From the NCBI GenBank assembly GCA_004431415.1, contig QPMI01000414.1, positions 62,001-126,000 of the forward strand: a DNA stretch of 64,000 bases, written 5' to 3'. This stretch comes from Cyanophora paradoxa (taxonomy: Eukaryota > Glaucocystophyceae > Cyanophorales > Cyanophoraceae). Every line of letters starts with the position of its first letter. Position 1 is the stretch's first letter. Below, one piece after another: positions 1-9,927 of the stretch. Below the pieces are notes generated by a model. It was given only the letters and a program-made list of their open reading frames with translations, was not told the origin of the DNA and ran no database searches. The translations under genes and the position numbers were made by a program.

Positions 1-2713
1 CTCGTGCTCCGTCGAAGTCACCGGGCTCGGAAGCGGCTACGCCGAGCTTCAGTTCGCGCTGAACGCGCCGCCCACGGGCGGCACCTGCGAGGTGTCTCCG
101 GCGAACGGGACGGCCCTAGAGACGGAGTTCACCGTCTCGTGCCGCGGCTGGGCCGACGCAGAGCTCCCCCTAACGTACCAGCCGCGGGTGACTGCGAACC
201 TTGAACGTTCGAATTCGCTCGCCTTATGCTAAATGATTATATTGCGTGCGAGCAGATTTACAATTCGGAAAAGGGCGTTTACGTGCCCATAGGATCGCCT
301 AGAAGCTCGGAGTCCTTCGTAACGCGGCTGCCCGCGACGTCGGCCGGGCCGGTGTCTCTCGCGGTTTTCGTGATCGATTCCATGAACGCCGCGGCCCGCT
401 TCGACCTGGCTCCGGTATACCTTTCTATGCCGACATCCGCCGCCGTCTCGGCTGCTCTGCTGGATCTCTCGAAGAAAGCCACGACGGAAGAGATCGTGCA
501 GGTTGTCGCCGGCGTGTCGGGCTATCTCGGACAGATGAAGCTCACACCAGGTGCCATATTTGCGAATATTAAGTAAATGATGGCGGGTTGCGTTCAGCAT
601 ACTAAAAATCCATCCAGAAACGCGCTCGGAAGCGGAGGCGCTGTCCAAGGGCGCAGTAGCGGCTCTGGAGCTGGCGCTCCTCCTTGCGGGCGCGGACGGC
701 GGCGAGGAGGCGCTGCTGCAGGTCGCGCTGCAGGGGATGCTCGCCGCCCAGCCGATCGCCGAGTGCGCGCGGGTCTTCGAATTCGGCTGCTGCTGTCCGC
801 ATGCATCTTGCTTTGTTTAATGCGGAGCCTCATCCCCGCAGCCTGGCATCCGAAGCCATTGTCAAGGCACTTGCCGAATTTCTGCGAGATTTGATGGCCA
901 ACTTTAAGGAGTGCGTGAACCTGCAAGAAATCCGTCGGGTCCGCTCCTGATTTATATGTGTGATGCTTTGATTGGTGCTTCTGATGATGATAATCTTCCC
1001 AGTTTATTGCGAGCTCTGTGGACTCGTTTGTGGGCGCTCAGTTCGCGCGCGGCGGAGCCTCCGGCGGAGCGCCGGTGGACACTGCGGACCTCTACAAAGC
1101 AGTGAAAGCCTCTGTGCTGGCACGCTTAAATTTTGCTTCCTTCTAGATATCCTGGATCTATATCGCTTGAACAATAGCCGCATGCGTGCAGGCATTTGTG
1201 AGATCGCACAGCGAGTGCTCCGTGTGCGGGGATCCGAAGCAAGAGGCCCTGAAGGAAGTCACGATCACGTACGGAAAGCTCTGCTACGTGGCGCACGGCG
1301 GCGAAGAGACGAAGTACATCGTGCAAGCCACCATCGAAGGCGGGATGGCCCCGGGCGTGGTCGGGCTTTCGAAGGAAGCGGTATCGATTGCGAAGAAGGG
1401 GAACGCGGATCCGGACGGTGAGCTAAAAAATAAACCCAGCCACGCGCGCATTTCGTGCGCTGACGCGTCTTTTTGCGATTGCGCGTGCTGCGGATCGAAA
1501 TTATTAAAGACCCCGGCTACCTCGTGACGGTACATAAATTGACTCGCATCATGCCTTTGCAGGTCTAGCTATTGGGTAGTTATCAACGCTTCTAGTCGAC
1601 AGGTGGTGCAAATGCAATCGAATCCGATCATCTTATCATCCGCAACGAACGCATCCTCGATCTTCTCGAACGTCACGGCAAACAGCTCCATTGCTCTCAT
1701 CGGAAACGGCTCTGTCTCCGTAGAAGCCTTCGCAGCCGCCGTCCAGAACTCGTCTCTGTTCGTTTTGGGATTATATGCATGCGCACGGGCGCCGAAAACA
1801 GATAAATTTAAACCTGACGACGGCCGTCGCGCAGAGACATCGTTTCTAACGTCATCGAGGTTAACTTGGGCGACGTGCGTCAAGTTTCGCGGCAATCATT
1901 TTTGAAGTCCTAGTCTTTGCCGCTTACCCGGGCGAGCATTACAATGAGCTGATCGCAACGATGTGAGCGCAGAACGTCACTATCAGCGGGCTGACGGATC
2001 GTATTGCGCTGTCGCTTCCGATCTACATCTCCAACACTTCCTCTATCAGCAACGGAGATGGAATGGGTTCGCGGCATTATCCGGTCTTTGAGACGCAATC
2101 TTCTGATCGTTTCGAATGTTTGCTCACGATCAGCTGTCCTGGTCTACTTCGACACCGGCGCGAACGAGTGGCGGCTCGTCCCGCAAGACGGACCGTGCGA
2201 CAATTTTTCAAGAGACGGTCACAGCTGCAGCTCGAGCTTGATCTCTTCTCGCGTTCGTCCCGCAGATTGACCTACACGCAAGTCCCGACGGCGAACGGAA
2301 CGCTCCTTTACGTGCAGGGCTTCACGTCGCATCTCACTATGTTTGGCGTCGCGTACTTCGAGAACCTCCGCCAAAACCTCGAGAGACTCTCCGCGGGCTC
2401 AACGCACCCACAAGTCGGGCCCCAAAGCAACTACGCTGGCTGGAATTCGAACGCGCACCAAAGTTCTGGGGGCGCGAGCGGCGCCGACGGCGTGGGCGTG
2501 GGCCTAGGCGTGGGCCTCGGAGTCGGCGTCACGCTGGTGGCGGTCGTCGCGGCGTTCTCTGTCCTGCGCTTCCGGCGCCTGCGCTCCATCGCGAACGCGA
2601 TTTCGAGCCGTGCGTCTGGATCCTCGAACTCGTTCAAGCCGAATTCGAAGCTGAAGGAGGGGGCGAGACCGGAGCGGCCGCCGCGGCCCGTCGAGGTCAT
2701 GATCCTGCTTTAG
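1..2713 (+). CDS. REJ-domain / GPS-like single-pass membrane protein, 3' part only
   Basis: The window opens inside this gene. The first exon reads CEVSPANGTALETEF then CRGWADAELPLTY, a close match to the core of the REJ (receptor for egg jelly) module found in polycystin-1-like proteins. Further exons with ordinary protein composition lie near 226-576, 1186-1420 and 1603-1780. Two exons follow: one with a Cys-containing segment (LVYFDTGANEWRLVPQDG, about 2145-2200), and one ending HLTMFGVAYF (about 2330), which resembles the end of a GAIN/GPS autoproteolysis region. A Gly/Val-rich hydrophobic segment (about 2490-2570) is followed by basic residues (LRFRRLR) and a short Ser/Lys-rich tail; the stop is at 2711-2713. 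The product would be a surface protein with a large extracellular part and one membrane span. Polycystins have 11 spans, so this is a REJ protein without the channel. The canonical GPS cleavage tripeptide is not clearly visible. Exon borders are not resolved. Confidence 0.65.
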
Positions 2714-3254
2714 CTCAGTTCCTGATGAGGGGCCACGCATATGGCTTCTCATTCAGCTACTGTTCTTTGTATATATACGTATTTATATAACCTTCGATCG
2801 CGAGGTCGTCGCAAGCTTTTTCAAGTTTCTTTTTTATTTGCATCCACAGCTACAGTGATGACGCCAGAGCGCGAACATTATTGATCGTTTCCGTGTATAT
2901 GGATATTCGCATGCGCATGCGCAGTGCGAGTTGTGTCGCATCACATGATTTCGATAACGATGTGTTGCAGCGTTGTGTACGTGTGCTTTTTCGATACCAA
3001 GTAATCTAATTTATCTAGTTGATTAGGTATCATGATGTGTATCACTCTCGAATTCGAATCAGATTTTGCAATTGATCCCGGCGTATGCATGTGATGTGAG
3101 CAGGGGCCGGAATGAAACTTAAAGATAATTAAATGTTTTAGAAGGTGCACGTGAGATGCATGTGCCGCGGCGAATTCGAAGCACAATCAATGCACATGAT
3201 GCATGATGCGCCAAAGCGAGGCCCGATGCATGATGCGCTCAAAAAATAAATTTC
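2714..3254. other. AT-richer intergenic spacer
   Basis: The sequence changes from GC-rich exons to AT-rich DNA with alternating purine/pyrimidine runs (gcatgcgcatgcgc near 2910) and repeats of the words gcatgatgcg and gatgcatg near 3195-3240. No convincing coding segment is visible. It separates the 3' ends of a plus-strand and a minus-strand gene and should hold their polyadenylation regions. Confidence 0.6.
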
Positions 3255-4370
3255 CTATGCACGGTGCTTTTTGATTCGGACGAAAGCAGGCTCGCCTACA
3301 AGCTCTAACCCTGGCCTAGCGGGAGGGCGGTGGTACCCTTCCCCAGCGCAGCTCCTGCACCCCCGCGCGTGAGCTCGCGCGACGAAATCCGAAGGGAGAA
3401 AAAGCGGACCGGGTTGGACTGGAACCCGTGCACGTCGCCCAGGCGGGGGTGCGCGTTGGCCGTCCCGGGTACCGCTTTGGCAAGAATTGCGGCGGCGGAG
3501 GCAGACGCGACCAGGGGCGGGCCCGCCGGGGGCGACTGGCCGACCAACCCGCCCGCCGGGCCCTGCCGGATCCGCTGCGGGCCGAAAACGCTCAAATAGA
3601 CGGACGAAAGGAAGAAGAGGGGCGGGAGGGGGGGTACAGCGCACCGGGAAGGAGAGGGAGGGGGCGGGGTGCCCCCGGGGCCGCGGCGGGTGGCTGCCGC
3701 CGGAGGAGGGGCTGAGGAGCCGTGGTAGGTTCGAATATTGCGTACCCCCCGCGCCCAGGAGCCCAGCGTCCAGCGCCTGCAGGTGCGCCGACATGCTGCG
3801 CCGGCGTACAGCTTCAGGGTGGGGGGGTGCGGCATCGCGGGCGTGGCGCCGCACGAGGGGGAGAGGGAGGAGGCGGGCCGGCGGAGCGGGGGGCGGTGGC
3901 CCATGCCCTCGGGGGTACCGGGTTTGGAGGCGGAGGCGTACAGGGGCGCGTAGAAGGGGCTGTGCTGCGCGTGGCCCGCCAGGGGGGATACCCCCCCGTG
4001 GGACGGCGGCTGGCGACCCGCCGAGGCTGCGGGGGGTCAGAGGGGTACGGGGAGGGGCGAGGGGGGTACAGGCGCACCGACGCGGTAGGAGGGGCCGCTG
4101 GGCGCGGATCCGAGGCGGCGGCGGCGCGGGGGCCCCCCGGACTGGGGCGAGATGGAGGCCCCCGCCCCCGCCCCCGGCCCCGCCCCCGCCCCGGCCAGCG
4201 AAGAGTAGGCGGAGGCGGCGGCGGAGGCGGAGGCGGCGGGCGGAGCCGAGGAGGCCGATGCGAGGCCTTTCGAGCCGAAGCCGGCGCGCCACTTGTCCGA
4301 CCTCAGCAGCTGCCGCCTCAGCTGCCGGCGCCGCGTACCCCTCAGCCAAGAGGGGGGGGACAGAAGCTCC
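3255..4370 (-). other. Very GC-rich tract, probably 3' exons, introns and UTR of the FAM149-like gene
   Basis: All six frames stay open over long stretches because of extreme GC content, so open length is not evidence here. On the minus strand a possible exon begins after a cag near 4325 and reads LLRSDKWRAGFGSKGL, then becomes Ala/Ser/Gly-rich. Splice-donor-like GTACGC and GTACCCC words occur repeatedly. The open frames on the plus strand are low-complexity shadows. No independent gene is supported. Confidence 0.35.
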
Positions 4371-4408
4371 TCATGGCGACCTGTGGAAGCTCCTCATGGC
4401 GACCTGTG
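4363..4408. repeat. 23-base perfect tandem duplication carrying a splice acceptor
   Basis: The 23-base unit starting gaagctcctcatggcgacct occurs twice in a row. On the minus strand each copy brings a ...cacag|GTCGCC acceptor-like junction, placed directly after a long C tract. The unit is not a multiple of three, so use of one or the other acceptor would shift the frame. Confidence 0.7.
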
Positions 4409-7035
4409 GAGGGGTGGGGGGGGGGGGGGGGGGGGAACGGAAGGTCAGCCCAGAGCGAACGGAGGGCGGAACGGGATCGGACGGTACCTCGTTCGAGAAC
4501 TGTACCCCTCGCCCCTGCGCGTGGGCCGAATCGTGCTGCAGCCTCTGCGCGGCGGCGGCAGCGGCGCCGCCGCCCGCGCGCTCGTCGCCGGGGGAAGGGG
4601 GCGGGTCGTCGCCTTCCATGACCGAGTCGAGGGGGCGCGGCTCGTGCCAGGGCGGCGGCGGCGGCGGGGGAGGCGAGGTCGCCTGTGAATGAGGCGCCGA
4701 GGCCGAGGCGGAGGCGGAGGCCTCATCGGCGCCTTCGCCGTGCCCCAGGTCGGGCATGCTAGCGACGCGGCCCATGGGCGACTGGCCGGCCCCCGGGCGC
4801 GCCTGGCGGCCCCCGCCGGCGCCGTCGGGGCGGTCCCGGGAGCCCGCCCCCGTCGTTGCCGGTCGACCGGCTGCTGGGAGGGCGCCGCGCGCCGCTGCGC
4901 TGCCGCCGCCGCGGGCCGCCTGCCACCTCCCGCCGGCTGCGTCACCGGCCGCCCGCCGGCCGCAGCCGCCGCCGCAGACGCCGCCGCTGCAGCGTTCGGG
5001 GAGTGCGGGCGGCCGCCGGCCGCCGCCGTCTGCGGCGGGGCGAGGGTCTTCCGGCCGCCGGCGCTCCCGGCGGGCCGGCCGGCGGCCGGCGACTTGCGCG
5101 GGGCGGTGAGGGGCCGCTGGGCCGCCGGCGCGTGGGACCGGTGCGGGGAGACGTCGGGCGTGTGGTGGACGTGGATGGGCAGTGAAGCCGACGCGGAGGC
5201 CCGCAGGCCAGCCGCCGCCGTCGCCGCGCGGCCGGCGGCGTGCGCGTGGCCCCGCGTGGGCGACTCGGCGGCGTGCCCCGAGCGCCGCCGCGCGGCAGCG
5301 GCCTCGTACGCCGAGTGGAGGGGCGAGGCTGGCGGCGGCTGCCGCGCCGGGGGCCCCGCGGCGACGCCGGCCCGCGCGCGCGGGGCCCGCCCCGGCGCGA
5401 GGTGCGCGGGGGGCGCCCCCCGCCTCCGCCCCTGTGGGACGTCGGGGGCGCCGGCGTGCTCCGGGGGGTACGGGAGGCCGAGGAGCGGGCCGAGTTGGGA
5501 GCCGCGTCGCGGGAGCTCGTGGGAGGGGCGTGTTGCGAGCGGGCGGAGGGGCCGGGGCCGGGGGCGGCCGGCTGGGTCTGGGGGCGCTGGGGGTTCGGGA
5601 TCGGGCGCTGGGGGTGGAGCGGCGAGGTGAGGACGGCCGCGGGCGGCAGGGAGGGCGGCGGGGGCGCCGGGAAAAGAGGCAGGGAGGGGCGGGCCGGGGC
5701 CGGCGCGGGGGCGGAGGGAGGGGGCGTCAGCGTCTCGGGCCCGGCGGTGGAGGCGGAGGAGGAGGGGGGGCGAGCCGACGCCGCGGTCGCCCCGGCGAGG
5801 AGCGAGGCGCGAACGTAGGGCTCGACGATGGGTACGAGAGTCGCCCACGCGCGGCGGACGAGCTCCGACAGGACGGCGTCCTTGACGAAGTTGTGGGGGG
5901 ATACCGGAGGGAAGCCCGCCCGCTCCAGCCGCCGCATGCGCCGCCGGTGCTCTGCGCGGGCGCGGCGGCGGCGATCAGAGGGGGCGAGAAGCGCCCCGGG
6001 CGGGTGCTCGCACCGCGGTCCTCGGTCCGGGACGGGGTGCGGCTGCTGCAGGAGCTCCTGCGGCCCAGCTAAGAAAAGAAAGGAAGGAAGAAGAAAAGAA
6101 GAGGAAAGGAAGGAAGGACCGCACCGGTCGTCCCTTGCGAAGTACTCGTCGTAGACTCCGTCGCAGGCGAAGACCTCCTCCTCGTCCTCGGGAGGCCTGC
6201 CGCGCCCTTCCGGGTGAGCGGGGAGCGCGGGGGAGGCTGCGGGCGGGCGCACGGGGCGGGGGGCGGCGAGGAGCTGCCGGGGGGCGCCTGGCCCTGGATG
6301 CTGAGGCCCTGTAGGCCAAGGGAGAGGCCGGAGAAGGATGAGGGGCGGGGCGGCGGCTGGGCGGCGGCGGCGGCGGGCGGGGAGTCCGCGGGGAGCTGCG
6401 GCTGCGAGGGCGCCGGGAAGAAAGCTACGCCTTCGTCCTGCGGCGGAACGAGCTGCCGCCCGCGGACGCTGCGGGCGGCGCGGCGCGGCGGTCGGCGGGC
6501 GGCGGGAGCGCAGGAGTCGCCGAGGCGGACCGGAAGTGCGGGAAGCGGCAGGTCCACTCGGCGCACTGCCCCACTGGATGCGCGGAGGGCGCTCCCGGCC
6601 CGTCTGCGCCCCGCCGCCTTAGCTAAGGAGCTCAGCGTTCCGCGGCCGATCCGGCTCGGCGGGCCGCGCGGGCGCCCCCGAGCCCGCAAACCTAGATACA
6701 TCTCGCCATCAAGCCTTTCCATGTGCTCCGCCACCACTGCGGCAGCCTGCAGATCGAATTCCTGCGGTTTGCGTTTCTTTCAGCGGCGGCCCGGCGCGCG
6801 CGGAGAGCGCGAGGCTCGGCGATAGCGCAGCTAGGTTGCGGCTGCGCACATCGTGGGCATCCAGGCTCCTTGACGAGTTGGCGGTGAAGAGCTGCTCGAA
6901 GCCACGGGGGTCGGGCGGAAGGTTGGCGCGCTGGGCGCTGCCTTGCTCGTCGGTGTGGCCGCGCCCAGAGGAGCCTGGCGGGCTGTGCTCAGAGCCCTCC
7001 TCCTCCGCGATGGCCGCGAAGCCGCCGCCCTCCAT
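4371..7035 (-). CDS. FAM149-like protein (DUF3719), with long Pro/Ala-rich C-terminal region
   Basis: The first four exons join cleanly. The ATG is at 7035. A donor GTGCGC follows LDAHD; the next exon is EFDLQAAAVVAEHMERLDG. The next gives GQCAEWTCRFPHFR, followed by VRGRQLVPPQDEG and VAFFPAPSQ, all with GT-AG borders in phase. Later exons give EEVFACDGVYDEYFARDD (about 6150-6190) and GFPPVSPHNFVKDAVLSEL (about 5870-5920). This order of an E-W-x3-FPH-x-R block, a DEG block, an acidic EEVF block and a PxSPxNxxxDAV block is how I know the DUF3719 domain of FAM149 proteins; human FAM149B1 is linked to primary cilia. Downstream the frame is almost only Pro, Ala, Arg and Ser, and several frames stay open, so the C-terminus is unresolved. 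Plausible pieces include SLPIHVHHTPDVSPHRSH (about 5150) and RVASMPDLGHGEG (about 4740). The gene may extend to about 3255. Confidence 0.6.
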
Positions 7036-7325
7036 GCTCGCGCTCAACGCCGGGTCCAGCCGGCTCAGCCGGCTCAGCTGGTGTGCCTGCTCAACGCAGC
7101 CATCCTCTCGGAGCGTTTTCGGCAGGGCGATGTTGGGTTGGCGCTGGCATGCCCGGATGATGCTGGTTCGGATCGGGCCGCGACCAGATTTCGGCTGTGA
7201 CGTCGACCTCGGCCAGCGCGCCCTCCGCGCGATCGGAGACGTGCTGAACCGCCTGAAGGCGCCTGTCAGACGCCAGCTAGCAGCGATCAAGCCTCCCAGA
7301 GCGCTGCGGGGCGAGCCGCGCTGCG
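7036..7325. promoter_or_regulatory. Divergent promoter region between FAM149-like and capping-enzyme-like genes
   Basis: About 290 bases lie between the two opposing start codons. There is no TATA-like box; the region is GC-rich with direct repeats of ccggctcag near 7060. It probably contains both 5' UTRs and a shared promoter. Neither transcription start can be placed from sequence alone. Confidence 0.4.
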
Positions 7326-9850
7326 ATGGCGGACGAGCGCGGCGGCAAGCGCGCTAAGCTCGACGTCGCGCCTCCGCCATGCTGGATCGATGTCCCGAGG
7401 ATGGGAAAGCCCTGCCGCGGGTTCCTGCCGTTCAAGACCCCGCTCGGCCCAAGCTACGACGACAAGCTGGAGGCGAGCGCCGCCCCGCAGCTCGTCATAA
7501 TCGCTTCTGACTCGCGCGATTCGCGCAGGAGGACCAGCGGTTCGACGTGACCATGTTCGGTGCGGCGTCCGGCCGGCTAACGTCCGGTCAACGAGGCTCG
7601 CGCCGTTGACCGCCGGACGCGCAGCGGAGGCCCAAGTGCTCGCCAAGAGAGACGTCGGCCTAGTCATCGATCTGACGCGGGGTCCGCCGCCCCAGACGCG
7701 GCTTGGCGCCGCCCAATGAGCCGCACGTTCGAAACCGCGCGCCGCAGGCGAGTACTACGACCCGCGGGAGTGGGCGGACTGGGACATTCAGTACAAGAAG
7801 CTCCCCATCGAATTCACGGCGGCCGGCGTCGTCGAGGACCGCAGCGTCGAGGCTTTCCGGGAGGCGTGCATCAATTTCTGGCGAGAATCGCCATCCCGCT
7901 TCATCGCCGTCCACGACGTCGTCGGCGCGAGCGTCCTGGGGTACCTGCTCGTCACGGTCCTCGTCATCGATCACAACCTGCGCCTGAACGGTACCCCCCC
8001 GTCCCGGGGGTACCCCCCGCGAGCGCCGGTCGACGAGGAAGGGCCGCGCAGAGGCGATCCAGACCTTCGCGGCGTCCCGCCCCCCCGGGATCTACAAGCG
8101 TACCCTCCTCTCCGCCCTCTACGAGCTCCTCTCCCCCCTGGACGAAACCTCCGCGGAGCAGCTGCCGTGCCCCGTGCCCCCCGACTGGGACCTCCAGGGC
8201 ATCGCCGGCGAGCCGTACCCCCCTCCCGACCGCCCCCCCGCACCGCTCACGCGCCCGGCAGGCGCCGAGGACATCGGAAGGGCGCTGCCGGCCCCCGCCC
8301 CCCCCGGACCGCCGTCCGCCGGCCCCAGCAGGCCGCCCCAGGCCGGCCCCTCCTCCCGGCCCGACGGGCCGAAGCCCGGCAGGGCGCCCGGCGGGCCGCC
8401 CGCCCCCGGCCAGCCCGCCCCCGGCCCCCTCAGCGGCCTGCCCCGCGTCACGGGCCCCGTGGAAGCGTCCCTCCTCAAGACCCTCGGCGAGCTCGCCCCC
8501 CCCGGTTCCCCCAAGTGGCCCGGGGCCGAACCCGTACCCCTCCCCGACGACAAAGACGCGGCGCTGGAGGCGACGCGGGGCAGGAAGCTGCTGGCGACGT
8601 GGGCCCCCCGGGGCCTCCGGTGCCTCCTCCTCCTCCTGGGACCCCGCGGCGTCTTCGCCCTCGACCCCTCCATGTCCCTCCGACACGCGCGTACCCCCCC
8701 AAACCCCTCTAACCCCCCCTCTAACCCCACCTGAACCCCCCCGCAGCTGCCAGGGATGCAGTTCCCGGACCGGAAGCGGGGGGGTCAGCCGCTGGACGGG
8801 ACGCTGCTGGACGGCTGGGCCGTCCTCGACGCCGACCCCGGCGGCGCGGTGCGCGGGTTCTAGGAAGCCGACGATCATATATCTGGGACACAGGATGTGA
8901 TATAGTATCTAGCGCCCTGGCGATCCTGGGGGACCCTAGGATCTTGGATCTGGAGGGTCATGCAAAGAGAAGGCGGTCGTCGCTCAGGACGCTGCGCAAT
9001 TCCAGGCTGACCTTGCGCCTCGGGCAGACGGTGCGGCGGTTCCTGGCGCAGGACGCGCTCGCGATCCGCGGCCAGTCCCTCGCCTCCGAGCCCCTCGTGC
9101 GCCCCCCGGCCCCCCGGGCCCAGCCAGCCAGCCAGCCTAGCCTTCATCTAGCCGGGGGTGCGGCGCTATATGTCTGGCCCAGCGGCAAGACGGCCCCCTC
9201 TCGCCCCCGCCCGGCGCACCGGTCCCAGCTCTAGTTCGGTCTCCCCGATCTCTTTGCTAGCCCTGGCCAGCCCCTTTTCTTCCCGTCCTACCCTCCTCGC
9301 GTCTTGGGCTAGCTCCGCCTAGCCCTGCCTCTAGCGGGGAGGACGTCACGCCCCCCCCCCCCCCCCCCCCACCCCTCTCCCTCCTGAGCCTCTACCCCGC
9401 GCAGGAGCGGCGGCTCGGGGTGATCCAGCATGACGTCATCGCCCCCCGCAAGGAGGCGCAGGCCGCCGCGGGGGCCGCCGCCCCCTCCAGGGAGCCCCTC
9501 CACGTCCGAATGAAGGTACCCCCCCCCCAAGCGGATGGGTATGGACGCGCGGGCCGATGGGGGGTACGCGTGCAGGACTGGTTCCCCGCCCGCAAGGTCC
9601 CCACCCTCCTCCCCGGTCCGTCCGTTCCTTCGTTCGCCCCGCTCGAGCTCAAGCTTAGTCAAGGGGGGGGGGGGTACATGCAGGCTGCGAGTTCGCGAAG
9701 CGGCTGCCCCACAAGCTCGACGGGCTCCTCCTGAGCCCCGCGGACAGCCACTACACCGTACCCCCCCTCGCCTGGCGCCCCGGGGCGCCCGGATGCCCGC
9801 CCGCCGAGCGCCTAGTCGAGCTGCTTCGCGGCTGCGGGCACCTGGACTAG
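7326..9850 (+). CDS. mRNA-capping-enzyme homologue with degenerate triphosphatase and guanylyltransferase active sites
   Basis: Pieces align in order with the metazoan/plant two-domain capping enzyme. The N-terminus has CWIDVPRMGKPCRGFLPFKT and LGPSYDDK (7326-7470). The tyrosine-phosphatase-like triphosphatase domain has YKKLPIEF, VEAFREACINFW and ASRPPGIYKRTLLSALYELL (7790-8130). The guanylyltransferase domain has KWPGAEPVPLPDDKDAALE, GVFALDPS, TLLDGWAVLD, VRRFLAQDAL, GVIQHDVIAPRKE, KLDGLLLSP and LAWRPG. The signature residues are changed. The phosphatase loop HCxxGxxR reads HDVVGASV. The KxDGxR nucleophile motif reads APRGLR. TLLDGE reads TLLDGW. Motif V LKWKP reads LAWRP. Fold-defining residues and frame are kept through at least eight exons, which argues against plain decay. 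It is probably a catalytically dead paralogue (pseudoenzyme) or a highly diverged gene. Pro-rich linkers lie near 8230-8440. The stop is TAG at 9848-9850. Confidence 0.7.
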
Positions 9851-9927
9851 GCCTAGTAACGACAATAGCAGTGCTCCTTTTGCAGCGCAACGACGAATAC
9901 TTGAATACACAGAGGGGAGGTGCCGCC

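Noticed and set aside
2760-3250. Small minus-strand frame (2941-3186) as a gene
   Set aside because: AT-rich spacer with His/Ser-rich random-looking translation, no splice borders or similarity.
3487-5630. Long plus-strand open frames (300-400 codons) opposite the FAM149-like gene
   Set aside because: They are Arg/Gly/Ala-only translations of extremely GC-rich DNA, open in all frames, while the minus strand carries recognisable FAM149 motifs with proper splice borders upstream.
7964-8878. 304-codon minus-strand frame within the capping-like gene
   Set aside because: Gly/Arg-rich antisense shadow; the plus strand has ordered capping-enzyme similarity in this stretch.
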